Part shown: one piece after another, positions 30,911 through 42,729 of the stretch
Position numbering within the stretch: the first letter of the stretch is position 1
How the letters are laid out: each line of letters opens with the position of its first letter
From: Chaenocephalus aceratus
Lineage: Eukaryota; Chordata; Actinopteri; Perciformes; Channichthyidae
Direction: 5' to 3'
Assembly (NCBI GenBank): GCA_023974075.1
Contig: CM043791.1
Coordinates: 7,263,767 to 7,327,766, forward strand
Length of the DNA stretch: 64,000 nucleotides
Program-made: the position numbers and the translations under genes
Notes under the pieces: model-generated
Database searches by the model: none
Seen by the model: the letters and a program-made list of their open reading frames with translations, nothing else
What the model was told of the DNA's origin: nothing

Positions 30911-32438
30911 GGATGGATAAACTGGCAAAGAAAACGGGAATGGATTTATCAACTGCGTCACGGATCACGGACATTGGCTCCTTACAGCAGAGTGTGGAGA
31001 AGGACGGGACATATGTGAATGGAAAAGGAAAGGACAATGACAACGAAAATGCGAATGGACAAAAGGGAAAAACAGGAGTAGGAAAACAAAAGGAGGTGAG
31101 AGAGGAGTTTGAGTTGATTGTGGAGGAGGAGAAATATAAAAAGGAACTGACGGTGGTGGTGGCGGTTGAGGGTGGGAAAGCAGTGGTAACTGATGGATCT
31201 GCTAAAAGGAGTTAAGAAAGAATGTGGGGTTGTGATGGGATGTCGGGTAAAAGGAGATGGGCTATACGAAGTGACAATGGCTGAAGAAAAAGGGAAACAT
31301 AAACTGTTGGATGGAATAAGAATCAATGGGGCTTTGGTGCAGAGACTGCATGGCAAAATAACTCACGGTGTCATTCCTACATATACCTTCATATATATTG
31401 GACACTACAATTAAAGGCAGTTTGGCAATGTGGGGGGTTCTACCTGTCTCGGCAATCAAGAGAAGAATGTGGCCCGGCACTGATGTGGTTGATGGGACGA
31501 GGTTTCTGAGAGTGGAATTCAATAAGGAAGTGCAGTCACTTCCGTACTCCACACGGTTCGAGACTCTAGAGGGGCCGGAATACTTCAGGGTGATCCACGA
31601 CAAGCAGGCACCGGTCTGCAGGATGTGCATAAGGCCAGGGCGTTTATACAAAGAATGCCCTGAGTTTAGATGCCATACATGTGCCAAGCAGGGACACTAT
31701 GCTCGGGACTGTGTGACTCGGGAGGAGAGGGCGAGCGGAGCCAGGGGGAGAGAAAGTGTCCAGGCGGAAAACACAGCGGAGAATGGAATGGAGGAAGAGG
31801 AAGGTGGAAGTCAGGAAGAGAGTGAAGAAGAGGATATAAGTGATAAGGCTGGGAGCAGGATCAACGAGGAAACTGTGGCTGCTGTCGCGGCGGTGTTTGC
31901 GGCGGCTGCTGCAAAGAGAGCAGCTGACGCGGCTGCCATGGATGGTGGAGGAGACGAAAGGAGGAAGAAGGGGAAAGCAGACGAAGGAAAGATCTGTAGT
32001 AGCAAAGCCAATACTACTGCTGTTCCGGCTGCTGCGGATGATGGACAGAAGGAGAGGAGTGGTGAAGGTTTGGCTGAGACTGAAGTAGAGGGAGTGGTGG
32101 ATGTTATTCTGGGGGCAGAAACTGATACCGAGGCTGAAGCGGACGTTGAAGGTGAACCTGATCCTGAGGCTGGAGGAGGAGCTGTCGGTGGAAGGAGAGG
32201 AGGAGAAGGAGAAGGAGAAGGAGGCGGAGGACAGACGGCTGAGGGAATGGAGGTTGGCTCGGTTGTGTCAGACATGGAGGAGGGAGGAGACGACGATGAG
32301 AACGAGTCTGAGGAAGAGGAGGTGAAGATGATAGGACCCATAGAGGAGAAGATCTTTGGCGAGGTGAAAGCTGGGGTTAAAGAGAAGAGGGATGAGGAGA
32401 GAATCCAGCAGGCTGAATGCAAAGAGGAAAGCCGATGA
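30911..32438 (+). pseudogene. LINE ORF1 with zinc knuckle, frameshifted
   Basis: Coding begins near MDKLAKKTGMDLSTASRI at 30911, shifts frame at about 31200 and again at about 31380, and then runs open to 32438. The conserved centre reads LAMWGVLPVSAIKRRMWPG and GPEYFRVIHDKQAPVCRMC, with two clusters, CRMCIRPGRLYKEC and CHTCAKQGHYARDC (the second a classical CCHC knuckle). It is followed by an Ala-rich then Glu-rich acidic tail. This is a nucleic-acid-binding ORF1 protein of a non-LTR retrotransposon, broken by at least two frameshifts. Confidence 0.85.
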
Positions 32439-32546
32439 GGAGAAAGCGGTGGAGAGAAGACGGGTGAAAGCGACAGGAGAAGGTGCAAAGTGTTTGGACA
32501 CAAAATAAATAGAATGAAAACAATAATAACTTTAATAACACTTGTA

Positions 32547-33275
32547 ATGGTGACAATTTCCTCTTTCAATGGAAATGGGCTGAGGTCCAAGGACAGGAGA
32601 GAGCAGGCCTTAGTGACATGTGACTCAGACATTATCTGCTTGCAAGAGACACATTGGGATGAAAGGTGTGTGGAGGATGTGAGGAAAGAATGGATGGGAG
32701 AAATGGATGTACATAATGGGAGTGTGGGGGCTAGAGGGGTGGCAATATTAATGAAAACAGGGGTGGTAACGAATATAAGGAAAGGTGAGGATGATGGTGT
32801 TGGGAGAATGTTTGAATGTATGGGGAAACATTTCATTTAGTAAACGTCTATGCACCGAATGAGACGAGGAGGAGGAGGGAGTTCTTTGAAGGGTTGAAGG
32901 ATACATGTGGGGGAATGTATGATTGTAGGTGATTTCAATGTGTGGTGTTCGAAGCTGGATGTGTCTGTGAATATGGGTTTTAATAGGGATTCATCACGTG
33001 GTGCACTCAAAACAATAATGGGGACCAATGGGCTGTTGGATGTGTGGAGGGAAAGGAACAGTAGGGAGCGGGTGCTTTCTAGGAATCAAGTGGTGGGAGG
33101 GATATTAAAACAGAGTAGAATAGATTTAGTGTGGAGTCATTTAGGGGAGAAAATTGGCGGGATTGAATATAGGCATACTGCCATGAGTGATCATAACATA
33201 TTGAGTTTCTGCATTGGAACAGTGAGAACAGGAAGGGGGGGGGGGGTGGTGCTTAAAGGCCTGTCTGCTGAAGGA
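32547..33275 (+). pseudogene. LINE ORF2 endonuclease domain, frameshifted
   Basis: The frame opens MVTISSFNGNGLRSKDRREQ with the SFN-GN start and DIICLQETHWDE of apurinic-type endonucleases. After a break near 32840 it resumes with MIVGDFNVWCSKLD, SRIDLVWSHLG and MSDHNILSF, giving the GDFN, D-LVW and SDH motifs in order. The catalytic residues Asn, Glu, Asp and His are recognisable, but the frame is interrupted. Confidence 0.85.
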
Positions 33276-34643
33276 TGATGGGTATCAGGTTAAAGCGAGA
33301 GAATGTATGGTAAAAAGGGGAGGTTTGAATGGGGAGGATGTGGGAGTGTGTTGGGAGGGGTTTAAACATGAAATAAAAGGGATAAGTATAGGTTGTTTGT
33401 AAAAATAGGAATACAATAGAAAGGGAGAAAGAGAAAAGGGTTAGGGAAGAGTTAAAGGTGGAAGCTAAAAAGGTAGATATAGAAATAGGAGAGATCTAGA
33501 TGAGTATAGTCGGTTGAAGGATGAGTTGGGGGAGATAGAGAAGAGAAAGTGTCCGAGGTGCTATCATACGAAGTAGGGGCTAGGTATGCAGTTGAGGGAG
33601 AGAAGAGTACAGGGTTTTTGTTTGGCGCTAGAGAAAGTAAAGCAGAGGAAGAATAATATAGAGAGGGTGAAGGAAAGGGAGGAGAAATAATATCAGATTT
33701 TGTAGGATTGCTGAGAGAGTTGAGGAATGTTATAGGGGTTATTTGAGGCTGAGGAGATGGATAGGGAGAGCTTAGAACAGGTTGGTAGATAGTATGGAAG
33801 CTAGGGTTGAGTGATGAAGGTAGGGACATGTGCGAGGGGGAGATAGGGCTAGGGGAGATAGAGTTAGCTATAGCAGGGTGGGGTAGGACAAGAGTCCAGG
33901 ATAGATGTCTGACGTCTGAATTCTATGTAGAGTTTAGGGAGGCACCAATACTCCTGAAACTGTATATAGGGACAGGTGAGGGATAGGAGTTGTGATATAG
34001 GGTTGAAGGAAAATAAGGATTATTTTAGGGTGTTGGGGATCAATTTGGGAATGAAAGATGTGGAGGGTAGGGACAGGCAGTATGTCGAGGTTAGTGAATG
34101 GTTTAGTGAAGACGTTGAGGTTTTGGAAGATGAGGGGGCTTAAGTTGAGGGGGAAGATAGTGGTAGTGAATGGGTTAATTATGAGTAGGGCACTTTATAT
34201 AACGACAGTTTTAGATGTGCCGGATAGTGTAGTGAATGGAATAGATAAGATAGTTAGTGAGTTTATATGGGGTGGGAGGGAGGGAGGTAAAGATAGCTAG
34301 AGAAGTGCTAGAAAATGAGTGTAGGGATGGAGGGTTAAAGCTGATCAATTTAAGAAGGAAAATACAAGCAATTAGAATTAAAATGATGGTTCGCTACATT
34401 GGAAATAAGGAGGACCCGATATGGAAAATGTTCTTAAAAGAACAAATAAATAAATGTGGAGGATGTGGTGATAGTGCTATTTGCATGGTGCTGAACAAGG
34501 GGATGTTGAATGCTATGAGTGCTTATCAAAGGGAGGTAATGAGTGCATGTGGCGAGTTTTTGAAGTATGTCAGGTATGAGTGTGTGAATGTGCAGCAGGT
34601 GTGGGAGCAGCCGATCTTCCTAAACCCTAGGATCACTCATGAG
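33276..34643 (+). pseudogene. LINE ORF2 central part, heavily decayed
   Basis: No long open frame survives across the RT core. Near the end, FIWGG followed by AREVLENECRDGGLKLINLR and KIQAIRIKMMVRYIGNKEDP matches the conserved region after the RT in Tx1/L1-type ORF2. The classical FADD-type box could not be read with confidence. Confidence 0.65.
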
Positions 34644-36022
34644 TAGGGTTGGGTACCGAGAACCGGTTCCGGTTCGGAACCGGTTCCAACATTTCGATTC
34701 CAACGGCATCATTTAGAAATGTGAATTTCGGTTTCCGCTTTTCGATTCCTGAGGAAATGTTTCTCGCCGCTCTCCATAGCCTACTGCATGACTGCAGCGG
34801 GGCGGGAAATGTAGCATTGTACCTACACTTCCTACAGTATAACCTGAGACCAGGGTCGATGTTCACCTAGGGCGCCAGATCTGGGAGGCGCTGCGCTGAC
34901 AGCTCTGGGAGGGAAAACAAATGTTTTGACCGTTGGTGCTCATCCAATGTTCGGCCTTGATGTAACAACATTCATAATTAAGTAAATGTAACACCCTTTT
35001 CATCCCAGTTACACTTTTCATTTGCCCTGTACGATGGACGCTATAAGTGATGAAAAATGGGGGATGTTGGCTTATCTGGCGGCCCGCAGCTCACAGCCAA
35101 CGTGCGAGTGAGCGTGAGAGCGAGAAGAGGGAGAGAGGGAGGGTGCACCGGTACGCGTGTTGTTATTAGCATCTGGTGCTAGCTGCTCTAACGGAAGAAG
35201 AAGATGTTTCTACAATGATGTGGAGGGAGAGTCCTCTCCAGTCAGACTGAGGCTGATAACTACAGCTCAGTGAGGTAAAGGACTCTGAGTGTTTAGATAG
35301 TTCACTTTAGTCTAAGTTATCTCAGTGGGTCCTCAAACGTTTTGATCACAATTTATGTAAACACATATTTCCCAAGGCACTCTTTTAAATTATTGGGATA
35401 AAACAGGTTTGAAATCATTCCAATGTATACTATAGGACAGTAAACCAGACATATCGTTTTAAACTGGAGAGATAAAAAAATATGCATAAATAAAATAGTA
35501 AAATAAGATATGAATGAACAACAAAAATAAAACACGTTACATTTGTTATTGGCTATTGTAGGTTATTGGTTATGCTCACATACTTATTTGATTATTAAAA
35601 TGTAAACCAATCTTTTTCATATGGGTGTTTAGAGTTGTACCCCCTAGATCGAGTCTCTAGTAATTCTGCTTAAAGGTGCATCAGATTGAAGCATTTACTT
35701 CAAAATGTTCAAACATTTCTTCCCGGTATGCCTGAGAGGCAGATGCTGTTTTTCTCAACAAGAACTGTTTTTTAAAAGTTGGACTGTTGCACTGTAGCTT
35801 CAGTGGTTCTCAGGTTAAAGTTACATAGCAGTGAATATAAACAGACTGATTAATGTGAATATTACTGTAAACTAACCTGTGTAAAAGTTTCTCGAATAAA
35901 TGTAATTTCTTTGGTGGAAGAAGCATGTATCATTTTTGTACCTGCCCCTCAAAGAACCGGAATTGAGAAACCGTGAAGAACCGGAATCAGAATCGTGGAA
36001 ATTCAAACGATACCCAACCCTA
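34644..36022. mobile_element. hAT element with 8-bp TSD CTCATGAG
   Basis: The element runs from TAGGGTTGGGTACCGAGAAC to GATACCCAACCCTA and is flanked by exact CTCATGAG copies (34636-34643 and 36023-36030). Subterminal GAACCGG motifs occur at both ends. It has no transposase. Its centre (34852-35594) is the block shared with 8629-9185. It interrupts ORF2 of the LINE and so is younger than the LINE. Confidence 0.9.
34852..35594. repeat. Interspersed block shared with 8629-9185
   Basis: This longer copy of the shared block contains about 200 bp (35154-35356) absent from the other copy. The recognisable outer terminus seen at 8629 is missing here, so this block may be part of the hAT interior or an older nested insertion. 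Confidence 0.65.
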
Positions 36023-36030
36023 CTCATGAG

Positions 36031-36995
36031 CAGTGTTCCTTGTTCAATCTGCCAATGTGGAGAGCAGGGATGAGGAGGGTCAAGGATGTAGTGTTAGAGT
36101 ATGTACCGGGCTTTATGAGGGCACAGGTGATAGTGGACGAGGAGGGTCAAGGATGTAGTGTTAGAGTATGTACCGGGCTTTATGAGGGCTTCAGGTGATA
36201 GTGGACGAGGAGGGTCAAGGATGTAGTGTTAGAGTATGTCAGGCTTTATGAGGGCTCAGGTGATAGTGGATTAGGAGGGTCAAGATGTAGTGTTAGAGTA
36301 TGTACCGGCTTTATGAGGGCTCAGGTGATAGTGGATGAGGTTAGGGAAATAGATGGAGTAATGTATTTAGGGACAGCTGAACGAATGATGGGAGAAATCA
36401 AAGAAGGAATGGCGAGTGAATGGTTAACAATGATTGAGAATGAAGTGTTAAAGGAAAGGAGAGTGTGGTTGGTTTATATGTGGGGAAAAGAGGACGTCAA
36501 TGGCAAAATAGAAAATGTGAAAACAAAGAAGATGTATAACTGGTTACAAGGGGAGGTGATTAGAAGACCTGCATCAGAAAAGGTGTGGACCGAGTGTGTG
36601 TGTAACCTGGATGACTGGCAGGAGAATGTGGGAGAATGTGAACATTAAGTGGAACAGTATTGAATGTGATCATTTAGATGTTTGTGTTGAGGCATAATAG
36701 GGCGTTTAAACAACCTGATCATTAGTCATGTTGATGCAACTGTTGGGAGAGAGTGTGATGTGTGTAAGGATCAGGTTGAAACGTGTTTGCATGAGTTTGT
36801 TGAATGTAAAGAGCTTGGTGTTTTTCTGGAAGGATGACACAGAGTTAATTGGTCGATGTTGAATGAATGGTATGTGCGAGAATGGCTGGACGGAGCTGTG
36901 GCTGTGTTGGTGTGATTGAGAAGAAGGATGAATGCAATGTGAATCTTTTAAATGATGTTCTGGAGCCATGCAAGGCGTGCGTCCAATAAGGAGGA
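36031..36995 (+). pseudogene. LINE ORF2 C-terminal part
   Basis: After the hAT insertion the ORF2 frame resumes near NLPMWRAGMRRVKDVVLEYV and is interrupted by a 67-bp tandem repeat. It then reads VREIDGVMYLGTAERMMGEI and KTKKMYNWLQGEVIRRPASE. A final cluster CDVCKDQVETCLHEFVECKE (C-X2-C...H-X4-C) near 36757-36815 is the zinc-like motif usual at the end of LINE ORF2. Confidence 0.75.
36072..36337. repeat. 67-bp tandem repeat, four copies, inside ORF2
   Basis: Units starting GAGGAGGGTCAAGGATGTAG lie at 36072, 36139, 36207 and about 36272, with single-base indels. As 67 is not a multiple of three, expansion broke the reading frame. Confidence 0.9.
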
Positions 36996-37305
36996 ACATT
37001 GCCCAATGCTTTATGTAGTTGTGATGAGATGTGAAATGTCTAATTTTGATAATAAAAGATAAAAAAAAAAAAAAGTAGGGGCTTGGACTGTGAGCCGTCG
37101 GGACGCCGGTTTCAAGTCCCCGAACAGACCTAAATATGGAGTGTGGACTGCTGTTGCTCCCCGGGCACTAGCTGCCCACTGCTCCTAGTACTAGACTCCT
37201 GGTACTAGGATGGGTTTAAATGCAGAGGCCACATTTGACTGTGTGCTCTGCATGTGTGACCATTAAAGAGGGGTTTCATCCCTCCCATTCTATTCTATTC
37301 TATCC

Positions 37306-39384
37306 TCCCGTGCAAGAAACCCCCCTGTCTCGCACCATTAGACACACTTGTACCCCCTCCCAAACCAGCAGCATTAGGGCAGAAAAGAAGGCGAGGGGGG
37401 ACTTTAATGGCGTGACACCCTTTATGGACGGGACAAATTGACCAGACAAAAAATGGATGAGGATGATCTTCCACCTCTGACACACAGGAGGCCGTGGTGC
37501 GTTTGAGTGCTCTCCGAGGTCAACACTTCCCTTATCTGACGGTCAGCTGTGATAAGAGTTGAATTTGTTGATGATGATGCTGGCAGAGGAACACTCTGTC
37601 CTCTTTTCTCTCCGTACCCCTTCTGATTTCACCCACATCTTACCTTCGACTCTGCCTCAGTTTTACATAACTCTCAAACAAACAATATACTCTTGAATAA
37701 ATGAATGCCTTTATGAAATGTTGAAAGTACACAAGCCCCATTTAGAATTCTCTCCCGGACCCAAATACATCAACCAGAAGCCTTCACTCCGGCTCGAGCC
37801 ATTACACCTTAATAATGCACTATTTTATCCGCCCCCCTCCAAAGCATACACACACTCAAACTTTCTTTTCCGTCTTGCAAAATTCTGCGGCTCATTCTGG
37901 CGACCTAGTTTACAGCCCTCGCCTCTGAGCCACAGAGAGTTAGTTCCTTTTGAAGATGCGTTCAGCAGCACAGCATGACAAACCCATTATAGATCTGGAG
38001 GAGGAGAAATCGCTCAAACACCAAGTGGCACCTCTAAGGGAAATCTATGTGCACTTTTCACTTAAGGATATCAGTTTTTACTACTCCAAAATAAATAAAT
38101 ATTCTCAAGTGTTAGGGTGCTCATAATAATCTATTCGTTCTCGGTATACAATATAAAGAGCCGTATTGATATATTTTGCAAAAGCAGATCAGTAATGCAG
38201 TTTTATTTGACAGACATCTTTTGGTAAGAAAGCTTATTGGACCTTTTATTTTAGACAGGCTTTTTGTGGATGGATGCTAGTGCTGGTTAGCATGACTGTT
38301 GTCATAACTTTTTTCAGTTATCATGTTTTTATGCTCATAAATGCTAATCAGATATGAACAGATATTATGATATGAATTCAGAATCTGTACAAAACACTTT
38401 TGGTTTTGTAAGCATGTATTATTTTGTCCACTATATCTGGAGCTACCGCTAACACACCATCAAGCAGCACACATGCTAGCACTATTCAGTCCCTATGGCT
38501 CACAGAGATACTTTGTATTTCATCTAACTATGCACTTTTCTACTTTCTGACCTTTTGTTCTTATAGTTTATTCATTCAATAAAGATTTATTGAAAAGTGA
38601 TAACAGCTCTCTGGCTGGCTAACTGTTGGTAAAAAGCTTGTTAGCTCAGTTGGTATCAGAACAGGAAGTTCCCTCCAAGTACCCAGTACTAGCTATTTGG
38701 TTTGATTAGAAAGGTGCATCTGTAATCCACATGAATTTATAAACATTTGGGATGCCTCTCTACTTATGCAATAAAATGAGGGTCCTTAGAGTGTCTTTAG
38801 ACACTCAGAAGACTTAAAAAACTAGCGATCAAGACCATGAACTCATCAGGAAACTGTTTACATGGGTAATACATCAAGTGGGAAGTAGGGTCCTTTTTCT
38901 CGTAGACACACAAAGTCACTTCTGCTTTTGCTTTGATTTTGGAAGGTTGATACTGGTTATAATGTTTTCTTCATACAGTTAATGTATTGTAGCAAAGAGG
39001 CATGTCTACAGGGCTTATTTTACAGTATCAACAACATAACAAATATGTTAGGACCTTTGTCCTGATATCAGAGGGAATAATGGTTGCGTAAAATAACACA
39101 AGTATACACACTTGAGCAAACCCATATACACAAGCGCATGAAGGCATTCACAGATGCAATCAGGCAGACATGCACTACAGTAGATGCAACCACGCTGCAC
39201 TGATGAATCCGCAACACACACACAATTTGGGATTCACTGGAACATATTCTATTCTCTGGGATATCACTGTCACCTCATCAGAGTTAGTGAACAACACAAA
39301 TGTGACAAAACACATCTTCAACACATCTTCCTCATTTTGAGAAGCTGACTCAGATAAGGATATATATGATATATTATATTTATT
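37306..39384. other. No gene seen
   Basis: Long unique-looking stretch without recognisable exons or complete elements. Several GCTAGCAT-type motifs are only low-level repeats. Confidence 0.4.
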
Positions 39385-39690
39385 TATATGTCAGTCGATT
39401 AAAATATTAATCGCGATAATCGCATGATTGTCCATAGTTAATCGCGATTATTCGCAAATTAATCGCACATTTTTTGATCTGTTTCTAAATGTACCATAGA
39501 GGGAATATTTTTCAAGTTTTTATACTCTTATCAACATATGAGTGGACAAATATGCTTTATGCTAATGTTTATTATCATTTGAAACAATGACAAATATTCT
39601 CATGAATATTTAAAACACAACAACCTCTGAACATTACAAATATCGCTAACTCAATTCAACCTGGAACCTCTCTCATACAATAATACAATA
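39385..39690. mobile_element. hAT-type fragment with ATTAATCGCGAT repeats
   Basis: GTTAATCGCGATTATTCGC and AAATTAATCGCACATTTTTT are characteristic of a very common fish hAT family (compare 55191-55346). One end is visible near GTCAGTCGATTAAAATATT; the other is lost near the GT microsatellite. Confidence 0.6.
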
Positions 39691-39694
39691 CAAA

Positions 39695-39710
39695 GTGTGT
39701 GTGTGTGTGT

Positions 39711-39782
<72 letters not shown>

Positions 39783-39802
39783 TGTGTGTGTGTGTGTGTG
39801 TG
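39695..39802. repeat. (GT)n microsatellite
   Basis: About 108 bp of GT repeat with two small interruptions. Confidence 0.98.
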
Positions 39803-39929
39803 ATGGATCGTTGGAGCTATGTGCAACTCAAGGCATATGCCTCGAACGGGAGCTGCCTGGACGCTGCAATCATGTTGCGAGCAGCGACAATTGTATTATA
39901 TGATCGATGATGTGATTGATGATTGTGAT

Positions 39930-40249
39930 ATGAATTATAAGTGCGACACATCGGCGTCTTCCCTGCATACAGCAATTTAAACTTCATTATCCTGTAATAT
40001 GACTTGATAGCTTTTAATAACTCCGCACACAGAGCTCTGATTGGTCAGCAGGCGGTGCTGTCACTGAGTTGATCTCTTATCTGGAACATAACCTGCTTCG
40101 AGCAGTTTGGTGTTCAGCATAAGTTTTACCCATGGAGATCTAGCCCGGGTAAGAAGGTGAACAAGCGTCGGTAGGACCGGAAACCCAGAGTTAACCTGAA
40201 GTTACCTCGCTAACCGAAAATCCTGCTTCGTAGTACAGGCCTCTGGAGA
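39930..40249. mobile_element. Unclassified DNA element, end with TTCGTAGTACAGGCC
   Basis: The right end CCTGCTTCGTAGTACAGGCC is the reverse complement of the terminus at 44112 (GGCCTGTACTACGAAG). GAGCTCTGATTGGTCAGCA and CTGTAATATGACTTGAT are shared with 44905-44970. The superfamily is not clear to me; no transposase is present. Confidence 0.6.
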
Positions 40250-40537
40250 TGCGCAATTCATTTTGATAACAGAGGTATGAAGTGTGCAAGCTAGCAAGGG
40301 GGGGTTAACGTAGAAATAAAGTGAACAAGCTGTTTTTTACTGCGCCCAACCTAAGCAAAGAGCAAATAGCTTATCATGTGATGGCAGCTATAGAGTCCCG
40401 CTACATTGAGAATGTACTACTTTAACTTTGGTAACAACAAAATGTTATAACCACAGGGAAATAACATTTCTTCATTTTTGTAATCATAATGTTGACAAAA
40501 TCCTATAGGCTTTCAAAGTCCAAAACAACACCATGTC

Positions 40538-40812
40538 TCGATATACTGACTTTTTTAGCAAAATACATTTTAATTTCGAATTCACCTTAAAATAGATTAA
40601 TAACTTATTATAACCTGGAAAAGGTGTCACTGACATAAAACAAAGTATTATCTGCGGAGCCACCTCAGCATTGTTACACTAGAAGACACAGTCATAATAT
40701 GTGACACTTAAGTTATATTCAATAATATGTTTCACTTGCATTTCATATGTCATTTTTACGGTATGCTCTGTATGTTGAGTCAGTTTTCTATTTTTTGCCT
40801 TAAATATTTGTC
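40538..40812. repeat. Repeat copy matching 53045-53324
   Basis: About 275 bp in direct orientation with 53045-53324, sharing TTCACCTTAAAATAGATTAA, CTGGAAAAGGTGTCACTGAC, GAGCCACCTCAGCATTGTTA and TTTACGGTATGCTCTGTATG. It has a few substitutions and indels. It lies next to pieces of the TACTACGAAG family in both places. Confidence 0.85.
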
Positions 40813-41024
40813 CTTGTTGAGTTTCTTAATGGGCTTCGGCTGACACAATTCCAGACTCAACCAGAAAATAAACGTGCTATCGTACTGATTTATAAGTAAC
40901 AATATAATGGCTAAAAATAATAGTAGAAAGCTCTTTGCTCTCCGAACGTTCCGTGCACTCAGAAATCATTGTCAGTGATATGTAACCAAGGCCAGAAACC
41001 CCTGCTATCTTATTACGCACGAAC

Positions 41025-41046
41025 GCACACACACACACAACACACA

Positions 41047-41137
<91 letters not shown>
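41025..41137. repeat. (CA)n microsatellite
   Basis: CA repeat with three short interruptions. Confidence 0.98.
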
Positions 41138-41140
<3 letters not shown>

Positions 41141-42226
41141 AGCCTCTGCAAATGCACATCTAAATGCGAGCATGAACACACACATGCATAAGGATACGAC
41201 ACTCTCACAAATACACACACAAATCCCTTGTGCAACAATAGTGAAATATTAATCCCCCTCTGTAAGAAGAGTGGTGAGATGGGCTGATGAGACGAGAAAC
41301 AGCGCCGACTGTAACCTACATATCTGGAGGTTTCTGGCTGGATCACCAAGTTATTTCACATAAAACCGCTCTACTTATTCTACCGGCTTTCATTGCACTG
41401 TTATAGAAACAGTGTTTCGGCAAGCCTGGCATGGAAGATGAAAGGAAGGCTGTGAGTTAAAATAGAATAAAAATCAGTGTGACAAAACTGCCACGACAGT
41501 CCTCTAAATCCGTTAATGATCCTGAAAAACATTGTAATTTTACAAAGCAGATTCATGGAAGAACACCAGTCTGTATATTCATCATACACGATTGCAATGT
41601 GACACAACATTTACACAGTCTGTATGTGATCGGATGCTGCCAGCTCAAACACATTTTGATTCTCCGGAACATATTTTATTCTCTGGGATATCACTGTTTT
41701 TCATCATCTGCCTCATCAGAGAGTAGTTTCATTTACTAGACTGTGGCATTTAATATAGGCAGAAATATGGGTCAAAAAGAAAACAGATTTGAGTCATTTA
41801 AATAGCTCAACTTGAATAATGGCATTACAAATTAATTATATTTAAATAACATAATTTCAATGTAGATCAAATATATTGGTTCTTGACTGAAACTACGGTG
41901 GCCAACAAGTGCAAGCGCGCTACAACGGCCTCTAAAATACTTTGTTAGGAGAAACGTGTTTGTAGCACCTTTAAAAACGATGCAAATATAAAAACACAAA
42001 GTGACAAAACAACACACAAACACATCTTCCCTCATTTGTAAAACATTCACCAACTTGACGAAACATGTTAAGGGTTTACTAAAGCACAAAATCTGCGAAT
42101 ATACAAATGCTGCAAGAAGCTCAAACCAAACGGGGACACTAAAGAGCGTTTTTCGGTGACGTTCGGGATAATAAAGTTGGCCAATTATCACTGTTGGCAG
42201 GAGTTAGTCTGTTTGATAACTGTAAG
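41138..42226. other. No gene seen
   Basis: No recognisable exon. A CGGAACATATTTTATTCTCTG / TCTGGGATATCACTGT run near 41660-41698 also occurs at 39239-39270, marking a dispersed repeat. Confidence 0.4.
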
Positions 42227-42317
42227 TGTTTTGTCAGTATATTTTAAATAGGTTAGCTTCATTAGCTAGCTAGCTTACAGCAGATCTGCAATAATATCAC
42301 ATTGTTAAAATAAGTTG

Positions 42318-42490
42318 TCAGTAGCACGGACCAATATTTTCTAAATGTGTTGTCAAGTCGGTGAAGACATTCTTAATTTGCATGTGGTCTTGGCAAATTT
42401 GTGTTTTTTTATGTGCATCGTTTCTGAAGCTGCAGCCCGTTTCTCCAAATGGAAATGTTCTGGGCCTTCGTAACGCGTTTGCACCTGTCG
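42318..42490 (-). pseudogene. Coding-like fragment, paired with 17037-17312
   Basis: The minus strand reads ANALRRPRTFPFGETGCSFR followed by NDAHKKTQICQDHMQIKNVF to a stop at 42318. It matches 17037-17312 at its beginning and in the flanking GTTTTGTCAGTATATTT and GCTAGCTAGCTTA text (42227-42290). It is likely a decayed exon of a dispersed element. The product is unknown. Confidence 0.4.
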
Positions 42491-42729
42491 GCCACCGCAT
42501 AATTCCAAAAAACATGAAATGAAATGCAATATAATTAAATGAAATGAAATTTCTTAATTGAACATTTATACAAGGTAAACAGTATATGTTTAAATTATGC
42601 AATTTAAATGTAATTTTAAAAAGGCAATTATTCAAGTTGTTCAATCGAATTTCAAATGTAAATCTGGTTTGTTGTTCTGACATATGTGGCCTATAGGGAG
42701 GCGCATATGCATTGGATGAATGCTGCACG

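Larger units (their letters stand above)
30779..37073 (+). mobile_element. Tx1-type LINE in a tRNA-like target
   Basis: The element has ORF1 with zinc knuckles, ORF2 with an endonuclease start and a decayed RT region, a C-terminal C-X2-C...H-X4-C motif and a poly(A) tail at about 37060-37073. It is flanked by the duplicated target TAGGGGCTTGGACTGTGA (30761-30778 and 37076-37093; 18-20 bp allowing for ambiguous ends). Excluding an inserted hAT it is about 4.9 kb. Frameshifts and stops are numerous, so it is dead. The ORF1 style and endonuclease fit the L1-related Tx1 clade; the clade name is my inference from sequence character. Confidence 0.8.
30742..37305 (+). repeat. tRNA-derived SINE split by a LINE insertion
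   Basis: The SINE head (30742-30778) reads GGCAGTGGCTCAGTCAGTAG with an A-box-like TGGCTCAGTCAG. After the LINE it continues at 37094 with a B-box-like GGTTTCAAGTCCCC, then a body with TGCTGTTGCTCCCCGGGCAC and GGGTTTAAATGCAGAGG, and an ATTCT-type simple tail ending near 37305. The LINE entered between the A and B boxes, so this copy's internal RNA polymerase III promoter is broken. Confidence 0.8.

Noticed and set aside
31811..32836. 341-codon minus-strand ORF, Ser/Pro-rich
   Set aside because: It is the antisense of the acidic tail of LINE ORF1 and the endonuclease start; the plus-strand frame has the zinc knuckle and endonuclease motifs.
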